Notes under the pieces: model-generated | Database searches by the model: none | What the model was told of the DNA's origin: nothing | What the model saw: the letters and a program-made list of their open reading frames with translations, nothing else | Position numbers and translations under genes: made by a program | Shown: positions 7,876 to 17,226 of the stretch, piece by piece | Layout: each line of letters opens with the position of its first letter | Numbering within the stretch: the first letter of the stretch is position 1 | Assembly (NCBI RefSeq): GCF_902726645.1 | Contig: NZ_CACVAO010000001.1 | Location: 3,146,764 to 3,210,763, forward strand | Reading direction: 5' to 3' | DNA: 64,000 nucleotides | Origin: Halobacillus ihumii | GTDB taxonomy: Bacteria; Bacillota; Bacilli; Bacillales; Halobacillaceae

Positions 7876-8487
7876 ATGAAAGCTTTTCTAGTGAAAACAC
7901 TTTTTTACATATTGGGTTTAATTATTATTTCACTCGGCATTACCTTAACCATTAAAGCGGATCTCGGAGCGGGAGCATGGGATGCGATGAATGTGGGGCT
8001 CACCGAAATAATTGGCTTTACAGTAGGGAATTGGGTCATCATTATCGGCTCCATTTTGATTGGTACTAATGCTTTAATTGCAAGGGAACGTCCCGACATA
8101 TTAGCGGTTATTACCATTTTAATCATCGGGAAGATGATTGATTTTTGGCTGGTCACAGGCTTGGTACATGTCTCTATAACCGGGTTTTTGACTCAGTTGG
8201 TCTTTCTGATTTTAGGGATAGTTATACTTGCGATCGGTGTTTCGCTGTATTTACAACCAAACTATTCGCTCAATCCAATTGATGGTTTTATGGTAGCCTT
8301 ACAGAAACGGTTTAGTTTATCGCTTACTGTCGCAAAAACGTTAACAGAAGGTTTTGCTCTGATCCTTGCCCTGTTCTTCGGAGGACCTATCGGGCTTGGG
8401 ACTGTAATCATTCTCGTACTAATTGGTCCAATGATCCAGTTCTTTGATCCAAAAGCAGAACGTGTGATGAACAAATTGATTGCTTAA
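7876..8487 (+). CDS. YczE/YitT-type membrane protein
   Basis: 203-residue integral membrane protein of the YczE/YyaS/YitT group, with about five hydrophobic segments. The family start is clear: after the first segment comes IKADLGAGAWDAMNVGL, and a second similar turn occurs at LYLQPNYSLNPIDGFMVAL. B. subtilis YczE is needed for surfactin production, but members are widespread and the general function is unknown. The start follows TGGGGTGAGAAG. It is monocistronic as far as spacing shows. Confidence 0.82.
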   Translation: MKAFLVKTLFYILGLIIISLGITLTIKADLGAGAWDAMNVGLTEIIGFTVGNWVIIIGSILIGTNALIARERPDILAVITILIIGKMIDFWLVTGLVHVSITGFLTQLVFLILGIVILAIGVSLYLQPNYSLNPIDGFMVALQKRFSLSLTVAKTLTEGFALILALFFGGPIGLGTVIILVLIGPMIQFFDPKAERVMNKLIA

Positions 8488-8550
8488 AAGAGAATAGTTC
8501 AGGACCATTTTTCACAAGCTATAGAAAAATGAAAGGTGGTCAGAACCAGG

Positions 8551-9345
8551 ATGAGATTCAAGTGGCTAGGACTTATTGTTCTTATTGGCTTCATCTCTTT
8601 AGTTTCATCACAGGGTACACTTGCCAAGGAAAAAGAACAGAACAAAAATTCAACCATCCCTAATCACGTCTTAAATATTTCAAAGGATAATACCTATCCT
8701 AACTCAACAGAAGATCAGGAAATATTAGAAGCTGAAGAATTAACAGATGAACTGATGGAAGAGTCGGATGTACGCATTACGAACCCACAGTTGATCGAAA
8801 TGCTAAATGAAACAACCCTTAAACCTTCCCCGTTTGCCTTAGGTTACAGAGCGGAGATTTTTTTAGGACGATGGCCGTTAGCTTATAAATCAACAGAATC
8901 CAATATTAATTGGGAGTATCAGCAGATTAATGTTAATGAACTCGATAATCATGGAGGCAGTCAACCAGCCAAAATGAGCTACGAGCAAAAGGAAGAAAAG
9001 CATGTGAAAGGCGGACTAACATCCAAGATCAGCCATAGTGATCAAATTATGAAGTTGATTTTATTAGAGGCACAAAAGAACTCGAAGCTTCCTCTTTCGT
9101 TCCACACGGTTATAGGTGCGGGAACGAAGCAGCAGAACACATACTCTGTGCCCGTGAACAAAACAGGGGTGCTTCAAGCGTATGCCCCCGCTATCAATGA
9201 AAAAGGGGAAGTCACTTTTGGTGATGTTTACATCAAGTTAAAAGGCTCGAAGACAACCTTAGAAATTAAAAATGTTACCAGACAAGGGATAGGAGCCTGG
9301 ATTCCAATTCAGGATCATGTCAGTTTCTCTTTTGAATTAAAATAA
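8551..9345 (+). CDS. yfkD: YfkD-like exported protein
   Basis: 264-residue protein with an N-terminal hydrophobic signal segment (residues 5-25) and otherwise hydrophilic, secreted-looking sequence. It matches what is known of the YfkD family, which has no assigned function. The convergent neighbour is a MscS-type channel, and in B. subtilis yfkD lies next to the MscS-type gene yfkC, which supports the call. ATG 8551 is preferred, with AAAGGTGG 11 bases ahead; a GTG at 8536 overlaps that ribosome site. Confidence 0.75.
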   Translation: MRFKWLGLIVLIGFISLVSSQGTLAKEKEQNKNSTIPNHVLNISKDNTYPNSTEDQEILEAEELTDELMEESDVRITNPQLIEMLNETTLKPSPFALGYRAEIFLGRWPLAYKSTESNINWEYQQINVNELDNHGGSQPAKMSYEQKEEKHVKGGLTSKISHSDQIMKLILLEAQKNSKLPLSFHTVIGAGTKQQNTYSVPVNKTGVLQAYAPAINEKGEVTFGDVYIKLKGSKTTLEIKNVTRQGIGAWIPIQDHVSFSFELK

Positions 9346-9349
9346 AGCC

Positions 9350-10207
9350 TTACTCCTCTTTAGAGGAATAAGACTGAACTTGAACGCGCTGCTCCGCCAT
9401 GGCAATGTTATGATCAAACATTGTCTCGGCAATGATACGGCGCGTTTCTTTTGATGCGGTCCAATAGACCAGGTCTTCCACAACACCTGTTATCGTATAT
9501 TGATAACCATGGTATTGGTCATTGAGTGAATACATTCCATAAACTTTAAAGGGTTCAATAGGCTTTTTCGCTAAATCCTTTTTCAGAAACATGCCTACTT
9601 CATCATTTAATCGTACACATGCTGCTTCTAAAGCCGTAAACACTTTTCTAGGGTCTTCAAGAAAGTTCGTGGTTACATGTTCGATGACACGCATGTATTC
9701 AATATTATAATTCTCAATGGTTTTAATCTGGCCATTGCTGATCGTAAGGAGTTTTCCGCTCCATTCTCTAATTTTCAGGAAACGAAGCCCGACATCTTCA
9801 ACGATACCGTGGTGCGTGTTATTCAGTGTAATATAATCCCCTTTAAGCAACTGTTTTTCATACAAAAGGAATATCCCTGCAAAAAAGTCTTTAATAAGGC
9901 TCTGAGCGCCAAAGCCGATAATGATCCCGATGATTCCGGCACCGGCTAGAATTTTTCCGATATCAATCCAAGTAGATAACACGATAATAATAAAGGCGAT
10001 CAGGGCTCCATAACTGACGATCGAGTTGACCATGGCTTCGAGAGTTTTCTCTTTTCTTTCTTCTATAAATGAAGTTCTCTTAAAAAATGATCTAATCACT
10101 TTACGAATAATCATGACAGCAACAAACAAAATGATCGCACTGGCAAGAATTTGAACCGTATTATTATATTCAAACAGGTCTATGATAAAGCTTCCGAATT
10201 GTTCCAC
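9350..10207 (-). CDS. yfkC: Small-conductance mechanosensitive channel, MscS family
   Basis: 285-residue MscS-type channel. Two N-terminal membrane segments are followed by the pore helix region ILAGAGIIGIIIGFGAQSLI and the beta domain start GDYITLNNTHHGIVEDVGLR. It would release solutes on hypo-osmotic shock, consistent with an organism that accumulates osmolytes. GTG at 10207 is chosen because AGGAGG lies eight bases upstream; the open frame continues to 10288 but without a ribosome site and with unlikely residues. It ends four bases from yfkD, tail to tail. Confidence 0.88.
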   Translation of the reverse strand: MEQFGSFIIDLFEYNNTVQILASAIILFVAVMIIRKVIRSFFKRTSFIEERKEKTLEAMVNSIVSYGALIAFIIIVLSTWIDIGKILAGAGIIGIIIGFGAQSLIKDFFAGIFLLYEKQLLKGDYITLNNTHHGIVEDVGLRFLKIREWSGKLLTISNGQIKTIENYNIEYMRVIEHVTTNFLEDPRKVFTALEAACVRLNDEVGMFLKKDLAKKPIEPFKVYGMYSLNDQYHGYQYTITGVVEDLVYWTASKETRRIIAETMFDHNIAMAEQRVQVQSYSSKEE

Positions 10208-10400
10208 GTGAAATGCCTCCTGATTAAGCTTATGCAAGGGATGATTCGCTGTATAGCTATAGGACCCATGAGACCAGAAAGTCATCATGGACTTACGTTA
10301 TTATACCATGTATATCGTGTTGGTCGTATGGACACACTTCCTGCTTTGTACTATGATAGGCAAGGCGGCTTAAAAACAAACGTTGAAAGGGTATGAGCGA

Positions 10401-10547
10401 ATGTCCCAGCAAGAAAAACTATCCGACCTTAAAACGCGGCTATCAGCTTTTATGAATCGTGTTGATCAAATGGATCCTAATGAAACCTCCGTTGAAGATA
10501 TTGATGAACTGATCAAAATGCTTGAGGATCTTGAACGAAAAATGTAA
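10401..10547 (+). CDS. SE1561-family small protein
   Basis: 48-residue soluble, acidic, helical protein. The core FMNRVDQMDPNETSVEDIDE is characteristic of the SE1561 family, a small conserved protein of staphylococci and bacilli with no known role. GAAAGGG lies about 11 bases before ATG 10401. It is followed at once by a terminator, so it is a single-gene unit between the MscS and YuiF-like genes. Confidence 0.7.
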   Translation: MSQQEKLSDLKTRLSAFMNRVDQMDPNETSVEDIDELIKMLEDLERKM

Positions 10548-10560
10548 ATAATCGATCTGA

Positions 10561-10590
10561 CTCTCACAAAATTGTGAGGGTTGATTTTTT
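10561..10590 (+). terminator. Intrinsic terminator after the SE1561-family gene
   Basis: CTCTCACAA / TTGTGAGGG stem, then TTGATTTTTT. Confidence 0.75.
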
Positions 10591-10667
10591 GGCCATAATA
10601 CTTTATCATGATAAATCGCTAATGCAAGAAAGTATAAAGAGATCATACATCTGAGAGAGGAGCGACC

Positions 10668-11984
10668 ATGATGGCGTCAGCTGTTATTGTATCCGTACTT
10701 GTGCTGACTATTTTAAGTTTAGCTCGAGTGAATGTTATTATAGCGATTCTTGCAGCGAGTCTTACAGCAGGAATCATGAATGGAGAAACGTTAATAAGTT
10801 CTTTAGAACTGTTAGTTAGCGGAATGGGGGATCAGGCGAGGGTTGCATTAAGTTACATCCTGCTTGGTGCTTTTGCCGTAGCCATAAGCCATTCAGGAAT
10901 CACCAGTATGTTTGTTGGCTATTTGCTAAAAATATTAAAAGACAAACGGACCATTACTGTTCTAATTATCGCGGGGGTAGCAAGCTTATCACAAAATGTG
11001 ATACCTGTTCATATTGCTTTTATACCTATTCTAATCCCTCCGCTGCTTCACATGTTCGATCGCATGCAAATAGACAGGCGGGCAGTAGCTTCTGCGCTGA
11101 CCTTTGGACTCAAAGCACCTTATATCATGATTCCAATCGGCTTTGGTTATATATTTCATGAAACGATTCAACAAGCCATGGCATCAAATGGTGTTTCTAT
11201 TACCATAAATACGATTGCCAAGTCCCTGTTTATACCAGGTCTTGGGATGATTGCAGGGTTACTGTTTGCGGTGTTTGTTACGTATCGAAAGAGAAAAGAG
11301 CCTTCCCAAGCGGAGAATTTTGATGAGGAACCGAGTTCACTGCTGAGAAATTTCACACCAGAGCGTTTCAACAAAAAGCACGGGTTTACGATCATTGCCA
11401 TCCTCGTAACTTTGGTTATACAAGCCTATTGGAAAGATCTTATTCTGGCTGCACTAGCCGGGTTGACACTCATGTTTATCTTTAAGGTTGTACCGTTTAA
11501 AAAAGGTGATCGAATTGTTAATGATGGAATTGCAATGATGGGGACGATCGCTTTCGTCATGCTAGTAGCGGCAGGCTATGCCAATGTTCTGACAAAAACC
11601 CAATCGGTTTCTGCATTGGTTGATGCAAGCTCTGGGTATTTAGGCGACAGCAAAGCATTGATTGCTTTTGTATTATTGCTTGTAGGATTAGTTGTGACCA
11701 TTGGAATAGGATCATCTTTTGCCACGGTTCCCATTCTGGCTGCATTGTTTGTTCCTATTTGTGTTAGTGCAGGATTTTCAGCTATGGCTATTGCTGCGCT
11801 GATTGGCACAGCGGGAGCCCTTGGGGATGCCGGATCACCAGCTTCAGACAGTACGCTTGGTCCGACTTCAGGATTAAATGCCGATGGGAAACATAATCAC
11901 ATATGGGATACATGTGTGCCGACTTTCCTTCACTATAACATTCCGTTATTTATTTTCGGATTGGCGGCTGCATTAATACTTTAA
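10668..11984 (+). CDS. YuiF-like Na+/H+ antiporter-family membrane transporter
   Basis: 438-residue integral membrane protein of the Na_H_antiport_2/YuiF group in the ion-transporter superfamily, with about eleven hydrophobic segments and a hydrophilic loop near residues 208-235. The C-terminal part carries GTAGALGDAGSPASDSTLGP, a glycine/serine/proline-rich re-entrant motif typical of the family. B. subtilis YuiF is listed as a putative amino-acid transporter, so substrate (sodium or an amino acid) remains open. Start is ATG 10668 (or 10671) behind GAGAGGAG. Confidence 0.8.
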   Translation: MMASAVIVSVLVLTILSLARVNVIIAILAASLTAGIMNGETLISSLELLVSGMGDQARVALSYILLGAFAVAISHSGITSMFVGYLLKILKDKRTITVLIIAGVASLSQNVIPVHIAFIPILIPPLLHMFDRMQIDRRAVASALTFGLKAPYIMIPIGFGYIFHETIQQAMASNGVSITINTIAKSLFIPGLGMIAGLLFAVFVTYRKRKEPSQAENFDEEPSSLLRNFTPERFNKKHGFTIIAILVTLVIQAYWKDLILAALAGLTLMFIFKVVPFKKGDRIVNDGIAMMGTIAFVMLVAAGYANVLTKTQSVSALVDASSGYLGDSKALIAFVLLLVGLVVTIGIGSSFATVPILAALFVPICVSAGFSAMAIAALIGTAGALGDAGSPASDSTLGPTSGLNADGKHNHIWDTCVPTFLHYNIPLFIFGLAAALIL

Positions 11985-12070
11985 GAAGAAATAAGTGGAT
12001 AAACATTCGATATTTCCTTATATATTTTTCTCTATCCTATCACATACTAAGTAAAAAGTGAGTGGTAGTT

Positions 12071-12850
12071 ATGTGGCGACAAATGTTTGCGTTGTGTATT
12101 GCTTTTACTTTACTTATTCTCCCAATAACAGCGTTCGCTGAGGGATGGGGTTATAAGAAAAGCAGTGAGGGGAAAGAACCCGAAGTAGGGAAATACGGCC
12201 CTTTGGTGGAGAAATACAATGGGTTTTATGTAGATCATTCTGGTGAAAAAGTGGTTTATTTAACCTTTGATAATGGTTATGAACAGGGTTATACAGGGAA
12301 AGTACTTGATATTTTGAAAAAACAACAGGTCCCTGCTGCTTTTTTTGTGACAGGTCATTATATTAAGAGTGCTCCCAAGCTCGTTAAAAGAATGGAAGAA
12401 GAAGGACACATTATCGGTAACCATTCATGGAGCCACCCTGACTTCACTAATTTATCGAAGCAGGAAATGAAAAAAGAACTTGAAAAAGTGGAAAAAGCCG
12501 TACAAGATCTGACAGATCAAGAATCCATGACATATGTACGTCCTCCACAAGGAAAGTTTAATGAACAAACTTTAAAATGGGCAAGGGAGCTAGGCTACGT
12601 TCACGCTTTTTGGTCGCTTGCTTTTGTTGATTGGCAGACGGACCATCAGAAGGGATGGGAATATGCCTATCAGAGTGTTATCAAGCAAATCCATCCGGGA
12701 GCCGTTATATTGTTGCATACCGTGTCAAAAGATAACGCAGATGCCTTGGATGAATTGATTATTCAGTTAAGAAAAAGAGGATATCATTTTGGGAGCTTAA
12801 ATGAATTAATGATGAAAAAGCTTCTACCTTTTCCAATAGTTCATTTATAG
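12071..12850 (+). CDS. pdaA: Peptidoglycan N-acetylmuramic acid deacetylase
   Basis: 259-residue carbohydrate-esterase family 4 protein with a signal peptide ending around ITAFAEG. The first catalytic motif is LTFDNGYEQGYT (PdaA-type, FDNG instead of FDDG), the metal His pair is in GNHSWSHPDF, and later come YVRPPQGKFNEQT and VILLHTVS. PdaA deacetylates muramic acid during muramic-delta-lactam formation in the spore cortex, so it points to an endospore former. ATG 12071 gives the proper signal peptide. The next gene is a YfjP-like glycosylase, as in B. subtilis. Confidence 0.9.
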   Translation: MWRQMFALCIAFTLLILPITAFAEGWGYKKSSEGKEPEVGKYGPLVEKYNGFYVDHSGEKVVYLTFDNGYEQGYTGKVLDILKKQQVPAAFFVTGHYIKSAPKLVKRMEEEGHIIGNHSWSHPDFTNLSKQEMKKELEKVEKAVQDLTDQESMTYVRPPQGKFNEQTLKWARELGYVHAFWSLAFVDWQTDHQKGWEYAYQSVIKQIHPGAVILLHTVSKDNADALDELIIQLRKRGYHFGSLNELMMKKLLPFPIVHL

Positions 12851-12856
12851 GATGTG

Positions 12857-12893
12857 AAAAGACCTGGCATTATTACTAGCCAGGTCTTTTTTT
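12857..12893 (+). terminator. Intrinsic terminator after pdaA
   Basis: AAAAGACCTGGC / GCCAGGTCTTTT stem with a long T-run. Confidence 0.9.
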
Positions 12894-12938
12894 ATATATT
12901 GGATTGGTGTAAACTTACAAAAAAAAGGATAATACATA

Positions 12939-12995
12939 ATGAAAGTCGAATGCAATAAAGAGGAGCAGGCTAGGTCCTCTTTTTTAGTTTTGTAG
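12939..12995 (+). CDS. Possible 18-aa leader ORF before yfjP
   Basis: ATG 12939 opens an 18-codon frame (MKVECNKEEQARSSFLVL) that stops at 12995, 13 bases before the glycosylase start. Its codons run through a hairpin, GAGGA / TCCTC followed by six T, at 12957-12985. The ribosome site is weak (AAGGAT). It may be a leader peptide whose translation affects the hairpin, or chance. Confidence 0.25.
   Translation: MKVECNKEEQARSSFLVL
12957..12986 (+). terminator. Terminator-like hairpin just upstream of yfjP
   Basis: AAAGAGGA / TCCTCTTT around GCAGGCTAGG, then T-run. It lies 23 bases before the yfjP start and downstream of the pdaA terminator, so it may be an attenuator for yfjP. Confidence 0.5.
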
Positions 12996-13008
12996 AGGAG
13001 GGCTTAGA

Positions 13009-13878
13009 ATGTGGGAAGTAGAAATGGAAGCTGCAGGGATATATGATTTTGACTATGCTTTGCAAAGATGGTCTATGGACCCATTAACGCATTTAAATGT
13101 AAGTGAAAAGTGGGTCGATATTCCTGTCCGTATGAAGGATGATTCCACCGTTGTTCGAGTGACCAGCTTAGGAACAACTGAACGCCCTTTGTTTAAGATT
13201 CAAGGAAATAGTAAAAAGAATAAGGAGAGCCTTCTTGCTCATGTAGTTCATCTCTTTCAATGGAAGCGTAGTTTGGAAGAGGTTCAGGAGCACTTTGCTC
13301 ATACAAATTTAGGTGACTTATTTGCGTGTTACCCCGGCACCCCGATTGTTAAGGATTTTAATTTATACGATTGTTTAATGAAAGTGATTATACATCAGCA
13401 GCTGAATATGAAATTTGCTTATACACTAAGCACAAGATTTGTCGAACAATTCGGGTATAAGAAGGATGACGTGTGGTTTTATCCTGATCCAGAAGTTGTG
13501 GCCTGTTTGGACTACGGGCAGCTTAGAGAACTGCAGTTTAGCCAGAGGAAAGCAGAATATATCATAGATACATCACGTTTAATTACGGAAGGCCGTTTAA
13601 ATTTAGACGAACTTGCTGACAAACCAAACGAGGAGGTTATGGCTGAACTTGTAAAGATACGGGGGATCGGGCCATGGACGGCGGAAAATTGGCTGATGTT
13701 TGGAGTTGGCAGAAATAATTTGTTTCCTAAAGCTGACATTGGTATCCAAAAAGCTCTACAGCGTTATTTTAAGTTAGATAAACGCCCAGACTTTGAACAA
13801 ATGAATGGACTAAGTGCTGACTGGGAGCCCTTTAAAAGTTACGCTTCCCTGACTCTTTGGAGAAGTATAGAAGGTTGA
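13009..13878 (+). CDS. yfjP: DNA-3-methyladenine glycosylase, HhH-GPD family
   Basis: 289-residue base-excision repair enzyme of the AlkA type. The helix-hairpin-helix is LVKIRGIGPWTAENWLMF (about residues 213-230), and the catalytic Asp follows in FPKADIGIQ. It removes alkylated bases from DNA. Start ATG 13009 has GTAGAGGAGGG ahead. The pdaA-yfjP order is the same as in B. subtilis. A terminator-like hairpin close upstream suggests separate control from pdaA. Confidence 0.87.
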   Translation: MWEVEMEAAGIYDFDYALQRWSMDPLTHLNVSEKWVDIPVRMKDDSTVVRVTSLGTTERPLFKIQGNSKKNKESLLAHVVHLFQWKRSLEEVQEHFAHTNLGDLFACYPGTPIVKDFNLYDCLMKVIIHQQLNMKFAYTLSTRFVEQFGYKKDDVWFYPDPEVVACLDYGQLRELQFSQRKAEYIIDTSRLITEGRLNLDELADKPNEEVMAELVKIRGIGPWTAENWLMFGVGRNNLFPKADIGIQKALQRYFKLDKRPDFEQMNGLSADWEPFKSYASLTLWRSIEG

Positions 13879-14051
13879 ATAAGCATTTTTTAAGTCATAT
13901 TTTATCAGTTCTGCTCGTATGATGGTAAAAAGCTACTCGTCCTTATTTTTTCCAAACGAAATGCTGGGATGATATTCAAAATTTAATATCAATGCGTTAT
14001 AATAAAACCCATGTTGGAAAATATGGATGGTAAAGGAAAGAGGTCTTAATA

Positions 14052-15944
14052 TTGGTGACTAGAGAGAGGTATTCTGACCATGTTCATAGCGGAGAAGTGT
14101 TGGACATTCTAGAAGCTAGCGGTACTCCGGCATGTCTCATCAATGTCCATTACCAGTCTGTTACATTCAATGATGAAATGCGTAAAATGCTGCAGCTTGA
14201 CCAAGTTTATCTATCTTTTTGCGAATGGTTGTCTTTGATCCGCACTTCAAATCGTCCGGAAATCCATCAATTAATTCATCAGACTCCTAAAGAAAAGGAG
14301 CAGAGTCTTTCAATTCATCTAAAGATTTCAAACGACTATCATATGTTTATGTGCAAGATGGTCAATTTAAAAAATGACCAAAAAGTGCTTATTTTTTCAA
14401 ATGCACAATCAACTGTAAACGGCTCACTGCCTTATAAAAGGGATGAAGACCCGTTACCCTCTAATTATTCTTATTTACACTCAAATACTTCTGCAAACCA
14501 ATCAATGCCGGCTATTCATAATTTAGATTTGATTACGGATTCATTTACCGATCATAAAACATCATCCAAAGAAGAATTGTTTACACAAGTAGCCGACCAC
14601 TTCCCGCACGGGTTAGCCATGATCAATAACTATTGGGAAGTCATTTATGCAAATGATAAAATGGAGCAGTTAACAGGTCTTTCTTACCATGAGAATTCTC
14701 AGAAGAAACTTTGGGATGTGATCTCTGTAGAGGAGTATGCCAGCTTCTTTCAGCGTTGTCTGAGGGCTATGGATACTCAGGAGATGATAGAACTCGAAGG
14801 AGATATGCGCGACCAGACTGTAAAAATGACGATTTTACCTACAGCTCAAGGTTTGACACTAATCGGACAAGATATTACTTTAAATAAACAGCAGCTTCAA
14901 GCATTACAAGCGTCTGAGAAAAGGTTTTCGATTTTAGCCAATAATATTAATGACGTTTTTTGGATCTGTGATTTTGATTTTCAAAAGGTTCATTATATCA
15001 GCCCTGCTTTTAATGAAATGTTTGGTATGAAAAGAAGAGAACTCTTATCAGGCTGGTCTTCCCTGAAGAATTTGATCCATATGAATGATTACAATAAAGT
15101 GTCCAGTGCTTTCTCTATAATGAAGCAGCAAAAACATCATGTGGAGTATCGAATAACGACCAGAAGCGGGGAAGAAAAGTGGATTCGAACACAAGGGTTT
15201 CCTGTCATCAATGAAGGCGCAGAATATGTCATTGGAACACATCAGGATATTACGAAGTTCAAAGAAATGGCCCAGCTTAAAGAGAAATCACAGCAACTAT
15301 CAACGATTACTCAAATGGCCGCTGGGGTGGCACATGAAATCAAGAATCCATTGACAGCTATAAAAGGGTTTCTGCAAATTGGTGCAGCTAATCCGGATTT
15401 ACGGGACAATTATTATGAAATTATCCTGGATGAAGTGAACCGTATTGAATCGATTGTCCAGGATTTTATGATGCTTTCTAAACCGAAGTCTTCCATTCAA
15501 TTAGAAGAAATTGATATTGAAGATGTTGTCTCATATGTTCTGCGATTGTTAGATCCTGAAGCAACCAACAAAAATATTAATTTAACTTTTACTTGTAACA
15601 TTGTAGAGAATTCTTTTCAATCAGAACCTAAAAGGCTGAAGCAGATATTGCTGAACATCATTAGTAATGCAATTGATGCGACTGACAAGGACGGTAATGT
15701 CGAAGTCTCTGCCTATACAAGAGAAGATGATTTGATTCTGTCTATTATTGACGACGGACAGGGATTAAGTGATCAAGATCTGGCTAAACTTGGAGAACCT
15801 TTCTTTACTACGAAAGAAAAGGGAACGGGATTAGGCGTCATGGTAACCAAAAAGATGGTTAATGATTTAAATGGTATGATTGCTTATAAAAGCGAACTGG
15901 ATCAAGGGACTTCCGTCACCATCAGTTTGCCATATGATCTTTAA
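14052..15944 (+). CDS. Soluble PAS-domain sensor histidine kinase, sporulation-kinase type
   Basis: 630-residue histidine kinase without membrane segments. PAS-like regions lie near residues 15-110, 175-280 and 290-405 (the last with a PAC tail, TRSGEEKWIRTQGFPV). The phosphoacceptor is His428 in AAGVAHEIKNPLTAIKGFLQ, and the ATPase domain has an N-box (NIISNAIDA), G1 (DDGQGL), F (PFFTTK) and G2 (GTGLGV). No response regulator is adjacent, as for the orphan phosphorelay kinases KinA/KinC/KinE, so it may feed Spo0F. The start is TTG 14052 behind GGAAAGAGG (GTG 14055 is also possible). A terminator follows. Confidence 0.85.
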   Translation: MVTRERYSDHVHSGEVLDILEASGTPACLINVHYQSVTFNDEMRKMLQLDQVYLSFCEWLSLIRTSNRPEIHQLIHQTPKEKEQSLSIHLKISNDYHMFMCKMVNLKNDQKVLIFSNAQSTVNGSLPYKRDEDPLPSNYSYLHSNTSANQSMPAIHNLDLITDSFTDHKTSSKEELFTQVADHFPHGLAMINNYWEVIYANDKMEQLTGLSYHENSQKKLWDVISVEEYASFFQRCLRAMDTQEMIELEGDMRDQTVKMTILPTAQGLTLIGQDITLNKQQLQALQASEKRFSILANNINDVFWICDFDFQKVHYISPAFNEMFGMKRRELLSGWSSLKNLIHMNDYNKVSSAFSIMKQQKHHVEYRITTRSGEEKWIRTQGFPVINEGAEYVIGTHQDITKFKEMAQLKEKSQQLSTITQMAAGVAHEIKNPLTAIKGFLQIGAANPDLRDNYYEIILDEVNRIESIVQDFMMLSKPKSSIQLEEIDIEDVVSYVLRLLDPEATNKNINLTFTCNIVENSFQSEPKRLKQILLNIISNAIDATDKDGNVEVSAYTREDDLILSIIDDGQGLSDQDLAKLGEPFFTTKEKGTGLGVMVTKKMVNDLNGMIAYKSELDQGTSVTISLPYDL

Positions 15945-15949
15945 TTTAT

Positions 15950-15985
15950 AAGAATCCGCTGCGGTTTTGGCAGCGGGTTCTTTTT
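15950..15985 (+). terminator. Intrinsic terminator after the histidine kinase
   Basis: AAGAATCCGCTGC / GCAGCGGGTTCTT with TTTT tail. Confidence 0.88.
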
Positions 15986-16143
15986 CATGCCCATTAGATA
16001 GTAAATTCAGAAAATATATATTACTTACTGGAGATACATCCTCATAATTAAGCCTTAAGAACTATGAACTCAATTGTAATGTTAAGAAAAATTAGGCAAT
16101 AAACGCTTACATTAAAAAACTTTATTTTTTTAAAGCAAAGCTG

Positions 16144-16172
16144 TTTACAAACTTCCAAAAGCCTTCTATAAT
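16144..16172 (+). promoter_or_regulatory. SigA promoter of the YitT-family gene
   Basis: TTTACA, 17-base spacer, TATAAT; about 60 bases before the start codon. The remainder of 15986-16234 holds nothing else recognisable. Confidence 0.75.
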
Positions 16173-16234
16173 CCCGATTGTACTAAAAAATAATCGACAG
16201 AATCAGACGTTATTGTGTAAGGGAGGGCTTTTGC

Positions 16235-17083
16235 ATGATGAAAAAATTACTTTCCTTCTTACTCATAAATATTGGGTCTTTAGGAGTAGCTGTAAATGTT
16301 CATTTCTTTCTTTCGCCAAACGATTTAGCCACCGGAGGAGTAAGTGGATTATCTATTGTTTTAAGCAATGTATTTCCTGATCTTTCCTTGGGATTGATTA
16401 TGCTTATGCTGAACGTGGTCTTATTTATTATAGGTTTTATATTTCTGGGATTTCAGTTCGGGGCTAAGACTATCTATGCAAGCTTTGCTCTCTCCTTTAT
16501 GGTATGGGGACTTGAAGCGCTATTTCCTATGAGCCAGCCATTAAGTGATGATTTACTAATCCAGCTTATTATAGGACAAATCATTGCCGCTTCTGGGATG
16601 GCCATTGTATTTCATCAAGGGGCTTCCACAGGAGGGACCGATATCTTTGCAATGATCTTAAATAAATATTTCTCAATCGAGGTTGGAAAAGGAGTCCTTT
16701 TCTCTGACCTTGCTATTGCTGTTTCTTCCATCTTTGTATTTGGGCCAGCGATTGGTATGTACGCCTTCTTTGGAGTGATCCTTAATGGGTTAGTAATTGA
16801 TTACGCGCTGCAGCAGTTTAATCACAATAAAGAAATTGTCATCATCAGCCGGGAAAGTGAACAAGTTCGTCATTTTATTGTGCATAATCTGGGGCGTGGA
16901 GCGACGATCCATTATGCCAGAGGCGCATTCAATCAGGAAGATAAAGAAGTTATCACCACTATCATGAACAGAAAAGACTATACACGACTTAAAAAGTATA
17001 TGACCGCTATCGATAATAAAGCTTTTATTACCGTCCATTCTATGAATGAAATTATGGGACAAAACTTTAAACGCTTAGCTTGA
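16235..17083 (+). CDS. YitT-family membrane protein (DUF161 plus DUF2179)
   Basis: 282-residue protein with five or six N-terminal membrane segments containing FFLSPNDLATGGVSGLSIVL and HQGASTGGTDIFAMILN, followed from about residue 205 by a soluble DUF2179 domain (EIVIISRESEQVRHFIV). It belongs with B. subtilis YitT, YpjC and YvjA, whose transported substrate, if any, is unknown. The start ATG 16235 follows TAAGGGAGGGC. Single gene with its own promoter and terminator. Confidence 0.85.
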   Translation: MMKKLLSFLLINIGSLGVAVNVHFFLSPNDLATGGVSGLSIVLSNVFPDLSLGLIMLMLNVVLFIIGFIFLGFQFGAKTIYASFALSFMVWGLEALFPMSQPLSDDLLIQLIIGQIIAASGMAIVFHQGASTGGTDIFAMILNKYFSIEVGKGVLFSDLAIAVSSIFVFGPAIGMYAFFGVILNGLVIDYALQQFNHNKEIVIISRESEQVRHFIVHNLGRGATIHYARGAFNQEDKEVITTIMNRKDYTRLKKYMTAIDNKAFITVHSMNEIMGQNFKRLA

Positions 17084-17097
17084 ACCAGCGTATAGCA

Positions 17098-17132
17098 GGC
17101 CACTGGAAAAGTTTTTTTCTGGTGGCTTTTTT
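17098..17132 (+). terminator. Intrinsic terminator after the YitT gene
   Basis: GGCCACTGGAAAA paired with TTTTCTGGTGGC, then a T-run. Confidence 0.85.
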
Positions 17133-17226
17133 TATACGAAATCATCTCATTTTAAAATTTTGAAAATTTTGATATACTTAAATAGATCAAAATGAATAGG
17201 TACTCATAATCAAAGGAGGAGTCATA

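Noticed and set aside
9677..9949. Plus-strand ORF inside the MscS gene
   Set aside because: Antisense shadow of a clear gene, without a ribosome site.
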